DNA from: Phoebastria nigripes
Taxonomy: Eukaryota > Chordata > Aves > Procellariiformes > Diomedeidae
Assembly: GCA_035582835.1 (NCBI GenBank)
Contig: JAYKAV010000778.1
Location: 211,532-275,531 of the forward strand
Length of the DNA stretch: 64,000 nucleotides
Reading direction: 5' to 3'
Position 1 is the first letter of the stretch. Every line of letters begins with the position of its first letter. Position numbers and translations under genes: made by a program. The notes beneath the pieces were generated by a model. It was not told the DNA's origin. It did not search any database and worked only from the letters and a program-made list of their open reading frames with translations. This document shows, one piece after another, positions 33,843-45,800 of this stretch.

Positions 33843-36800
33843 GTGCTCAGAGTTGAATGAGCTCTTGAGCTTCCACATGGACCAAAGAGGGCAAAGACCC
33901 AAATTCAAACATGTTGCAGGATGTTGGAAAAGCCCCAGATCTAGGATCTGCTCAAGAGCTGGATGTTCAATACAGGCATCGCACAGGATCTGTTCTGTAC
34001 TGAATGGTGTAGACACTATTATCACTTAAAGGCACTTACAGGCAGGATGCTTTTAAGCGTGCTGGGCTGCCAGCCCTGTTTAGCAGTCCACTACAGGATC
34101 CAGTTCTCCTTTCACATATAGTAGTGTAGGACAAGGCTCAGACAGAAATCAATGAGAGCACACAAGACTAAGTCTGGCTAAAGGAGATGATTCATATAGG
34201 AGAAGTGACCATCACCCTGCCTGTCTTCCTCCTGTATGTTTTTACTCTGCTCCAAAGCTCTCTCTGGTGCACTTAGCTCTTCACTTCACTGCTACAGTTA
34301 CCAGCAAAGAAATTAGTTAAATGGCAAAGGAGAAAACATAGCTCTCTGAGATTTTGTTTCCTCTGACAAATAAAGAAAACTCAAAGGGTCAGTTCATGGG
34401 TCTGCAGGGAACTCAAGAGCCCTGTTTCCCTCTCATCTGTTTGCCAATTTAAAGTGGATCCATTCACATTCACAACTAAACCCTTCTAATTCAGAGGTTC
34501 AGTTCATTTGCTCCTAGAACAGCCTATTTTGGAGATCTGGGGATGTCTTGAGGTGCTGAAGATGAATTCCAAACATCTCCAATTCATTGAACAAACACGT
34601 GCAGTATTTATGCAGTAATGCATAATTAGGGAGCAATGCTTTGTCCAGCACCCAATACAAGAAGGCTGGCTGCATTTAGATAGATTCCAGGAGTATTTTG
34701 CAGCTCTAAGCCTTATCACATTGGGTGGGACCTTAGTTGATATCAACAGTTAACTGGGCTAAGCAAGCAACAGATGGATACAAAATCTGACCTCTAAGGA
34801 ACACTCACATGCTGCAGGCTTTGGTGCTGCCAGTTCATTACCAACAGACTTCCCAATCACTCTTAGCGACTCTGCAGCGATGCTGCAAGGTCAGGGCATG
34901 CTCCAGGGTTGTCAAGTTGACACAGCAGTTAAGAGTGAAACGAAGGTCAGCAGAGACGTCAGGAGAAAGGAAGCCTTGTTACGGGCTGAGTTTGGTCCCA
35001 GGAGGGAGCTGCAGTTGCTCTCCCAGGCATTATGAAATCAACAAAAAGAGAGATTCAGCCTGATCATAAGAAAAGAATGTCTCTGATCTCCCCCTCCCCG
35101 GCAGTGATACGCCACCCCACACAAAAGAGAGGAAGGATGAGTAAAGCAAGCTCATAGCCCAGGCACCCAATAAAGGGAACTGGTGGGTCCAGACCAAGAG
35201 AGCAACCCCAGGTTTGTTCAGGGTTATGGCTTCTCGCTCTGACTCTGCGCTGGAAACAACGCTAGCTTGTATTCAGGGTGGCCATTCAGTGCTCATGTTC
35301 TGCTGCGGCTATTGTTCTGCGTGACAAACACAAAGCCTACGGTAAGTGAAATTAGATGTTGGGCTTATTTTTAAAAGCATTAACATTTAGGGAAAACTAG
35401 GAACTCATACCACTTTGGGCTAAATCTGAACAACAGAGAAAATAAATCAGAACAGGCTTCATGCACATACTTTTCTATGAAGAAAGTTGTTTACAAAGCA
35501 TATTACACTCCAGAATAAATCTGGGATAAACAAAGTTGAACTCTTACTCTTCTCTGTCCTTCTTCCTGTGAAAAAGTCTTTTCAAGAGAGAACCAGCCCA
35601 CCAGCTACTCACCCCATAGCCCTGTTTAACTCCTTGTGAATATCAGCACAGACATTGTGGAGGACAGTCTTCTCCTCATCCTGCGCACTACTCAGCTGTG
35701 CTAGTGTTTCCAAACACTCCTTCCCTTGCTTCGCTAGACAAAATACACCTTTCTCCAAAGACAGCAGAACAGCTTGCCTATATGCCAGCTACAGATCTCT
35801 TCTGGCAGGCACCAAGCACCAGCAACTCCAGCAGAAAGCAGGAGATGAAATCATTAGTTTGCAGGAAGTGCTTAGCACATTTAAAAACTAGGACTTCTCT
35901 TCCCTTTATCTGAATGCTTGTACCCCAGAGATCCTTTATGAGTTCCCCAGTAACCACCAAAACGTTGTCACCTGTAGGACCATTAGTCAGATACACCCGA
36001 TACTCTGTTTAGGATGACAACCAGTTCCTTTCCTACATTAGCACACATTGTCGTGTTACACAAAGATGTGCACTTTAAAGAATGAAAAGTAATGCACTAA
36101 TTTTTGAACATGCAGGACTGACTGACTTTAAAAAGTCACACTCCTTCTGAAATGTAGTGAACCTAGCACTTTCCAGTCTCCATATAACCTTTTTTTTCCT
36201 GCAAACCTAGAGCCAGTCTCTGAGCTTGTTGACCATGGCAGAGCTTTTATGCCCAACAAATAGCAGAGCCTTCTACCCAGTGACCAAACACTGAAGACAC
36301 AAACTGTCTCCTTGGACACAAACACCCAACCACACACATATGTCTTGCTCATTCCTGCAGCCAAGACTCACTTTGAGGTCCTCATGACTCAAAGCAGGGC
36401 AAAAGAGAGCTTCTCTTGGTCTGGGCTTAGCCTCCAGTTGCACAAGCATTCGTTTCAGTAGAAGCGCTGGCTTAAGCAGCTCCCATATTTCCGCCCCTCG
36501 TCACCCTCTCACTGTCTCTACGACTTGTTTCTGCAGCTGAAATATGGATTAGGGAACTGACCTGAACTAAAAATAACCTAAGAGAAAGGAAAACAAAAAA
36601 GGGGGGATTTCATTCNTGTTTTCTTTTTAAACTGAGATAATTCCCTAGCTGAGCCATCACACAGCCACGCTAAAGGTACAACAGGATGAGAGAGGGGAAC
36701 AGTGCAGGCGCAGGAACGATCAGCCATAGCAAGGAGAAAGTGACTGTGTTCTGGAAGTGTGCTGCTGCTGAAAAGAAATACTTGTGAAACAAAATCCTTC

Positions 36801-39800
36801 ACTGTGCTAAGCCTGCCCCAGTTTGGAGCTATTTGTTTTGCACTGGAGACTTGAGAGCCTGTCCACTTCTGACTGAGAGCCTTCCACAAAGCGAAATCCC
36901 CGCTTGGCTGCCCATTAGCTCGAAGGGATCATTGTACTGCCGTACCGCGACATTCTTGGGTCCGTCTCCGACTGCTTTGAATAAAAACAACCAGAAAGTC
37001 TCACATGAAGAAATAACTTCGTTGACAGAAGAAGAAAAGCATAAACCTGTTAATGTAACTATTGCTATTAATAATCTTTAAACACCCAGGCTGAAACTTG
37101 GGTAAGGCCCACAGGAAGGCGAGGGGCAAGCTCCAGGTCCTTGTGGTTCACGAGAATTTCCTGTCTTGTCAGCGCGCGTTTCCTCTGCTTCGGGGAGGGA
37201 TGGCGTCCAAGGCAAATGGCATTCCTTTTACTCGCCGACCACGGCATCGTCCGAAGGAAGGGGCGGCCGAGTAGCTCTAACGCTGACAGATGGTGATTTA
37301 GAAATTGAACCGCTGGGAGACCCAAGCCAAATCAGATATGGGGCCTCAGGGATACTGGTGGTAACTCCAGTAAGGATGTGCAGCTATTAGTCAAATTAAT
37401 TCTGACTGCTGCTTTCCTAAGGAAGCTGTATCCAGCAGGGCGAGGAGCATTTCTGCACCCCCCAGAGACCACCAATTGCACGTACTAACTAAGCTGATCA
37501 TTCGCCACCTGCCTCTTTGCAGCTGCCTCTCAGAGTGCTGCAATGGAGCCACAGCATTCAGAGCACGGAAACCTGTGGGGATTACACGTTACTGCTGGGG
37601 AGCAGGGGGGACCCTGTGAAATTGGCCAAGCTAAATGGCAGGATCCCAGCGGGAGGGAGTCCCGTGATCCCTCTGTTTTCATAGTCCAGTGAGAAAACAC
37701 TCCCCCTTATGTTCTTTTTCCTCAGCAGACAAACTTCTGGAAATCAGACCCTTTTCAATTAGGTGCCCACACATGGATTTAGGAATCTGGGCAATCAGGT
37801 TTGTAAATGTTTAGGGCAGGATTTTTCAAAAGCATTTGAAGCACATGCTTGTGAAAATCCGTCCTCTAGCAGTAAAGACCTCAAGGTGCTGTGGAAATGT
37901 TCTTTAATTAGTGCACGTAATTTGTGAGGTTGAATTATTTCCTTAGCCCCATTTTATAGATGGGAAAGCCACGGTACAAATGAGGCAGCATGTTTCCCAA
38001 GGCTACATAGCGTGCTAGTGCCCGAGCCAGAAACAGACCCTACTGCTTCTGACTCCCAGTTTCTTGCTCTAATTACCAGAAAATTCCTCTCCTCTATGGC
38101 AAAGCCAACTGGTTCCAATAACAAATCCAAGCTGTTGCAAAGATCAAGTCCGTTTTTTCACTGCTTAACCCAAAAAAACATTTAATTTTCAAAACACAGG
38201 TTTGGCTTTTCACCAGAGAAAGGATTTGTTTTTCATTATTCATCTGTTTTTTGTTTTTTTCTCTCTCTTTTTAAAAGCCAAACATTCAATCACTCTGTTC
38301 AATATAGAGTTCCTAGGCTAGGAGCACTGCAACAATCGTTACCCTATAAATCTTCATTATTCTTACTATAAATACACTTCTGTATTTTTCATTTTGTTAT
38401 TTTTATGACTAAATATGGCACCTTTAGCAAACCTCAAAATGCTTTCCAAAATTAAGAACTTTGAATCAAATCCTGTAGTCCTTATTTCTCAGAAGCAATG
38501 CTTTTTAAAAAAATGTAACATTCCTTGGTATATGTCCAAAGCAATAATCTTACCCTATGGCTTTTCAACACTACTTTAATTATGCCAGTCTACGGTGGTA
38601 AGGATAATACTGCCTTACTTAGACACAGTCAGATTGTTATAATGGTACCTTATATTACCTATTCCTGTATAGGAATAAGCCAAATCAGGATAAAACATAT
38701 ACATTTTTAAACTGTGCCCACTCTAGGTATGTCAGAACAAAAGATTTGTGAAGAAGCTTTAATATTAACAGTGACTTCTCCTAGCATGTACATACTCACT
38801 GCTGGGCTAAAAAGAAGATACATGCACAAAAGAATGACATTTGTCCTTTTTTAAAAGCAGCAGCATATTTCTAGCTTTGCTTTTTAATTTATTTGTTTTC
38901 CTAACTCGTAAATTCAGATTCTGTGGAGGCTGGAAGATTCTCAGATGACTAGAAAGTAAGTGAAAATAGTTTTATCACAGAGTTTGAGTGTAAAGACTGA
39001 TCTGTTGAAAGGAGAAGCAAATGTTAATTAGATCCTTAAACTCTGTTTCTCATTCCCTGTTTGGCAAAATGAGTAATTAACATTGTGGAGAAAGGATGCT
39101 TTTGTTAAAGAACTAAATCCCACAGACTCTTTCCACCTTGTCCAAGAACCAGTAACTCACTGTAAATAGAACAATAGGGTGGTTAAAATGACTGAACCCA
39201 TCCGCCTTTTATCTCTGCTCCCCCTGTGGAACTGTATCTGCTGATAAATCAAAGATTGACTCACTGGTCAAACTTCTCAGATGCATCTTTCAATAATACC
39301 TGTGATCCTCAAAGTGGTGGAAATGATCTACCAAGATTTGCAGTTCTTTATAAAAAGGACTGTGATTCCACTGTCAGCAGCATCCTGTAGAGTAACATGA
39401 CCTGCATATTCTCCTTCACCCCATAAGACGGGGTTGTCCACAGTTAATTTTCCAGTACAACAACAGGAGGCAACAGGGCTTCACCATGGGTAGTGGTAAC
39501 TTTAAAACTAGATACCTTTATGGGCCTTTCGGTTGTATTTCCTTAGGTCTAGAGCCTTGTGCTGAGCTAACAGGCATAAGCTCCGAAAGCAATACCACTG
39601 AATGGAGAATCAAAGAGCTTTAGGGCTTGCAAGTGGTTCAAAGGCAAGCGAGGAGATCAAAGTTGTTCACCATGTGCCAGCTGCAGCGGTGGTGGCACCG
39701 TTAGCCTCTCTGCCACACAACAGAAGGAAATTAATCATTTTTTCCTGGACGCTTTTGATATGGACACTAGCTCTCTTTCATTAAAGCCAAAGAATACCTG

Positions 39801-41344
39801 GAAAACCACTTCAGAGGATTTTAAATTATCTCAATTTATCTTCAATATGAAGAACACTAAAATAGGAGAAACTGGCTGGGTTGAAATTTAAAAATCAAAA
39901 AACCACACAAAACCTTTGCTGCAAAACTCAAGCCTATGAAAACCCTCACCTATTGAGCTTTTAGGCTGAAAAAGAGGGAACTTCTACCTGCCGTTAAGTT
40001 TGTCAGCATTCACTAAAACAAGAGCAAGCTCAAGAAAAGTCTTCTCATTGCATTTCTGCCCCAGTACCAAGACCTGCTGAAAACTTTACGAACAGAAATA
40101 AGTAAACTACAGTTTACCTCTGGAACCATGCTACCCCAAGCCAAAGAGTTCTGATAGCAAGGTTTTATCCTCTTTAAACTTAGGAGAAAACTCTTTAAGA
40201 TGCACAACCTAATTCCCCAATCCATGTTTTTTGGAATCAGAGAAGCAATCTAAATGTTTGACTGATTTCTCTGAAATTTTCAGTGATCAACCATCTCTAA
40301 GAAAGAAGGTCTTGGTAAATGGTACTGTTGGCAACCAGTAAAAGATACAAGTGGCTACAGGCTCTCTGCTCACTGAAATAATCAGTTCAGTTGGCCTCTT
40401 TGGAGCAGAACGTTCCCTCCCTGTCCCCCCAAATGGGTACTGCTCCATCAAATCCAGGGAATTTCAGGCATTTATAGCATTTACTACACCCAGATACCCT
40501 CAGAACAGTCTTACAGATTTGATATACCCTGCAGTACACAAAAACACCGGTATCCCACCCTGGAAGAGGTGTGAATATCATCTTATTTCCCCTCCCTTTC
40601 CTCATTCATTAGGACTGGTTTATTTTTTTAAATATAACGTTTAGATCCTTAGAAAATTCCCTTGAGATCATCTACCTAGTAATTGTAACTGCNATGGTCT
40701 CACTCACAGAAATGCTCAGTTTTTGGTTTATTCTGGTTTATTCTGCATAGTCGGTTCCAGTGCTACATTGTAAACCTGAAAAATTACGGGAATCAATGGG
40801 AGATTTGCACATGGCATCGACATTCCCGCAAGCCAGCTCCCTGTATGCAAATATACCTCTCCCACCCATTCAAATTTGCTGCTCCTCAGTGTCACTGAAT
40901 CTTGTTCCCAGCACAGAGGAAGAACAATCTTTCCCACCCTCAAAGAAATGATCCAATCCCCCCACATGCATTATCAAGCATATGTATACCATATTCAGGG
41001 GGTTCTCTGATGTACTTATAAAAACCACACAAAAATTCCCATATGAAGCCTACTGCCTAATAAGAAGAAACTTTCTGCAAAAACCCCATTGAAATGTGTT
41101 TTGCTGGAAGTTAAGCAGCCTTCCTATCCTGCCCACAGCAGAGTTAGAGGAGAACTGATTCAGCCCTCTTACCTTTCACTCACTGGAAGACTGTCCTTAG
41201 CAAACCCTACACTTCATCTCTGATTTCTGGATTAAATAAATCCAGTTCCTTCCGCTTCCTCCCTACGTCCAGAGTTTTAGACCTCTGGTTCTTCTTGCTC
41301 TCCTTTGGTCTCCAGTGTGTTCTTCTCTTCCTTAGTGCTCAAAG
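33843..41344. other. Gene desert, central part
   Basis: AT-rich DNA, with a MIR-like copy near 38 kb. No protein gene or structured RNA was recognised. The longest frames are under 110 codons and have no family resemblance. Confidence 0.6.
37870..38080 (-). repeat. MIR-like SINE remnant, best preserved copy
   Basis: CCCCATTTTATAGATGGGAAAG leads into TTTCCCAAGGCTACATAGCG, GCCCGAGCCAGAAACAGACCC and CTTCTGACTCCC. This is the full order of an inverted MIR, from core to tRNA-like head. Confidence 0.6.
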
Positions 41345-42801
41345 CTTAGACACACACAAGTCTATGGGGCCAGACGGGATCCACCCAAGGGTACTGAGGG
41401 AGATGGCAGAGGTGCTCACCAAGCTACTTCCCATCCTTTATCAGCAGTCCTGGCTAACCGGGGAGGTCCCGGCTGACTGGAGGTTAGCAAATGTGACGCC
41501 CATCTACAAGAAGGGCCGGAAGGAGGATTCGGGGAACTACAGGCCTGTCAGCCTGACCTCGGTGCCAGGGAAGATTATGGAGCAGATCAACTTGAGTGCC
41601 ATCACATGGCATGTACAGGACAACCAGGTGATCAGGTCCAGTCAGCATGGGTTTATGAAAGGCAGGTCCTGCTTGACAAACCGGATCTCCTTCTATGACA
41701 AGGTGACCCGCCTAGTGGATGAGGGAAAGGCTGTGGATGTGGTCTACCTGGACTTTAGTAAAGCCTCTGACACCGTTTCTCACAGTATTCTCCTGGAGAA
41801 ACTGGCTGCTCATGGCTTGGACAAGCGTACCCTTCACTGGGTAAAAAACTGGCTGGCTGNGCCCAGAGAGTTGTGAATGGAGTTAACTCCAGTTGGCNGC
41901 CGGTCACAAGTGGTGTTCCCCAGGGCTCAGTTTTGGGGCCAGTTCTGTTTAATCTCTTTATCAACGATCTGGACGAGGGGATCGAGTGCTCCCTCAGTCA
42001 GTTTGCAGATGACACCAAGCTGGGCGGGAGTGTCGATCTGCTCGAGGGTAGGAAGGCTCTGCAGAGGGACCTGGACAGGCTGGATCCATGGGCTGAGGCC
42101 AACTGCATGAGGTTCAACAAGGCCAAGTGCTGGGTCCTGCACTTGGGCCACAACAACCCCATGCAACGCTACAGGCTGGGGGAAGAGTGGCTGGAAAGCT
42201 GCCCAGTGGAAAAGGACCTGGGGGTGCTGGTCGACAGCCGGCTGAATATGAGCCNGCAGTGTGCCCAAGTGGCCAAGAAGGCCAACAGCATCCTGGCTTG
42301 TGTCAGAAATAGTGTGGCCAGCAGGAGTAGGGAAGTGATTGTCCCCCTGTACTCGGCACTGGTGAGGCCGCACCTCNAATACTGTGTTCGGTTTTGGGCC
42401 CCTCACTACAAGAAAGACATTGAGGTGCTGGAGNGTGTCCAAAGAAGAGCAACNAAGCTGGTGAAGGNTCTGGAGCACAAGTCCTATGAGGAGCGGCTGA
42501 GGAACTGGGGTTGTTCAGTCTAAAGAGGAGGCTNAGGGGAGACCTTATCGCTCTCTACAACTACCTGAGAGGAGGTTGNAGCGAGGTGGGGGTCGGTCTC
42601 TTCTCCCAAGNAACAAGCGACAGGATGAGAGGGAATGGCCTCAAGTTGCACCAGGGGAGGTTTAGGATGGATATTAGGAAAAATTTCTTCACTGAAAGGG
42701 TTGTCAAGCATTGGCACAGGCTGCCCAGGAAAGTGGTTGAGTCACCATCCCTGGAGGTATTTAAAAGATGTGTAGATGTGGTGCTTAGGGACATGGTTTA
42801 G
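41345..42801 (+). pseudogene. CR1 ORF2 (reverse transcriptase) pseudogene, frameshifted
   Basis: The reading frame is broken at least twice. Near 41860-41876, a small deletion in the WLAG...VVNG region shifts the frame. Near 42505-42525, the line ELGLFSLEKRRLRG-type segment is split by another shift. The catalytic FADD motif is intact at about 42005-42016. The endonuclease half is absent. Twelve ambiguous bases fall in the element, so some breaks could be consensus errors, but truncation alone makes it non-functional. Confidence 0.9.
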
Positions 42802-42883
42802 TGGTGGACTTGGCAGTGCTAGGTTAANGGTTGGACTTGATCTTAAAGGCCTTTTCCAANCTAAACAATTCTATGATTCTATA
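41345..42883 (+). mobile_element. CR1 LINE, 5'-truncated, with degenerate reverse-transcriptase ORF and 3' end
   Basis: The element starts abruptly at about codon KSMGPDGIHPRVLREMA and runs to the typical 3' terminus ATTCTATGATTCTAT. It encodes the reverse-transcriptase core ([56 protein letters not shown]) and the CR1 C-terminal tail ([19 protein letters not shown]). The 5' part, including the endonuclease, is missing, as usual for CR1. Confidence 0.95.
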
Positions 42884-45800
42884 AGCTGGGAGCACCAATG
42901 CCTACCAGAGTGGCATGATTAATTACCCCCATGTCTCATGTGACTTTCCTGCTAATACATGCCGGAATAAAATTAGTCTTTTTTTACAAAGCACCAACTG
43001 TTGAATCATATTCAGTTTGTGGTCCACTAAAACCTCNGCATCCTTCTCTGCTATGCCACTACTGAGCTATTTCCCCACCCTTTATTTATAAACCCACTCT
43101 GGTTTTCCTTGNTGTCAGAACAGTTGTCTACGAGAACCCAACAGAGCTTTTCTGGACTTGTAGGAAGAAATGTACCAACAGTACATGCTAATTCAACTGC
43201 ACAAGCTCCTGGAGAGACAGAAAAGACAAGTGAGCCCTGAAAGTTCCCTGAGAAGCCTCCTTGTTGGCTCTCCAGCAGCATCTGAGCAAGGATACGATTT
43301 GTAACTGCTCCAGAAATTAACCCATGAGTCCCTCACATGTCACAACTACATGCATGTATTTTTCTGATCAATGACCATTTCTGGGGCTGNGCAAAAGACA
43401 TTTCCAGCAATCTCCAGTTGCTGCTATGTTTTCAGTTTAGTTGTCAGGCTGCATGTAGCAGAGAGCCAGATATCACATAACTGGGACCAAATCTCCACAT
43501 GCTTCTGCTCTTCCACCCAATGCCCAGCTTTGCCATTGCTTCATGACGCAGGTGTGACACTCCACCCAATTCCAGATTTTAACTTACAGCAACAGAGTGC
43601 AAAAGACACGTGCTCAATGAAGATTAAACTTAACACTTCGCATGCTGCTTGGAGCTTGGTAAGACTGAAACCCATAGAAAGTGCTGTTATCTGCATGTTA
43701 CAGAAGGGATTAAGAGAAACAAACCCTGATTTAGCCCCTTAGCTCCAGGCACCTGCTTGAAGTGCTTCAATTAGAAGCCTAAAGTAAAGAGTGGATCTTC
43801 TCCCACGCATGCTGCACTGCTCCACATACACATAGACGTACCCTGCTGCATGCTGTGGAGTGCAGCAGAGACTCGTGCAAGCTGCCGCAATGACGACTGG
43901 TCAACTGGCACTGCCACCTTCCAGCCATGCTGTACCCAGGACGGACACCCTGATGAGTCCATCACCTCTGCCCATTAGTGCATGATGCCCATGCCCCACG
44001 CTGCAAAGCCTCCACCTCCTCCCCTCTTTCCCTGTGCTGGCTCCATTTAAACAATGCATTTGCAAGACCTACTGGGTTTTCTGTTGCCTTGAAATTGGAC
44101 AGTAACAATTTAAACAGACTGGGGCTTCTGTTTTCAGCAACATCAGAAGTGTTTGTATTGAGTCATTAGCTGAACCGCTTTTGGAGTTACACAGCGTGCT
44201 CGCTGATGGGGTGAAAAAGCCTATTTATTTATTTTACCTTAAAACATCGTTGGCATAAGATCCCACAACTGACTGTGTATGGACTACAAACATCCTGGCA
44301 GATACCCCAAGAGCTACTCTCAACCAAATATCGAAAACCAGGATTAAGTTTGTCCCATGGGATCCTTATGGAGGATGTAAACAAACGAGCCCTGCCGCTA
44401 GTAAATTATTACTGTGAACATCCGGAACACTCTTATTTGACCTATTAACATTTTCATAAATTCTCTGAGGGTGAATTCCCTGTAGTACCAAGGACGAAAA
44501 TAAGAAACAGACTTCTTTTTTGACCCCATTCCTNGTAAATGACATCCAAAATCCAAGATGGCCCTTGCTGAATCTTGGCTGGGTGAGACACAGCAGTCTA
44601 TTATTTGATCCCTGTGGGAATAGATGAGGCCTCCAAAGAAATTCCCTCAGAGGAGTGAGTAAGGACATCCCTCAGCAAAGATATGAAGTGGATAAAAACT
44701 ACAGAGGAACAGGGATCGACTGATGGTGTGGGAATAGGAATGCAAAACCAGCAAGGTGAGCACGTATGCTCATAGAGGGGAAAACTGACAGACCTGGGAA
44801 TAAATTCCTCTAGCCCTGCTTGCTCGTTGATGTGCGTAGGTATTCTCCACGCTGAACTCTATATGTTGTTGCTCACAGCCACTCAGAAGTTGAAGCCACT
44901 CAAGCTTGAAAGGTATTCCTTTAAAGGAATAGGAATCGAGTCTCCTTGCCCTATTTGATCTTGGCTTTGTTGGGGAATCTTAAAACCCACAGTACCAGAG
45001 AAATATGAACATGGGACTATCACATAAGTGTCTTCACTTTTTCTTGAATACAAGGCAAGAGAGAACATCAGGTCTCTATCACTGCGCTGCGTTGATATAC
45101 AACAAAGTGGGTCTGGACAAGAAAACCAGCAGGCACATACGTATCAATAATGAGCTTTTACTACCACTTCCTTCAAAAATACCACTGGTAGCTAGAACTC
45201 GGTCAGAAATTGTTTTTACTTGCTGCGAGATCAAGATAGGAACAGCAATTCTTATCAATAAATAAATAAGAAAGTCAAGTCTACAATAATTTGTAAATAT
45301 TACATTGAAAAAAAAGATCCCTGGTCTCTAAATCACTTTAAGCTGCGTTATCTTCATCACATAAAAAAACGGTTTTGATCAAATTTTAAGACATACCATC
45401 TCATGCAATAATGGAAAACAGATTTCATTGCATATTTTCTCCTGGATTACTCAAATTACTTTCAGAATCTCAGAAGCCATTCCAAGCTCAAAGTTTTGCT
45501 TTATGTATCTTTATTCTTTTTAATTTTATTTATTATTTCAATTATCCCTGACCAAATTCATCCCTGATCTCAGTCCATTGGCTACAGTTGTCTAAGACAG
45601 AGGATGGACTTGGCGCCTGCAAGACCAAAAACGGGGAAGGCTCTAACACGGTAACATACAGTACCAAAGGCAGAAAAACTATTTGAGTCAGTTTCAAGCT
45701 CAAGCTAAAAATAGCAAATTCAAATTAAAATCTCCCAGGCCAGATTCTCATGCTCAAAATGATTAATTTTAAAAGCTGAGACCACTCAGGGCCTCCTCCC

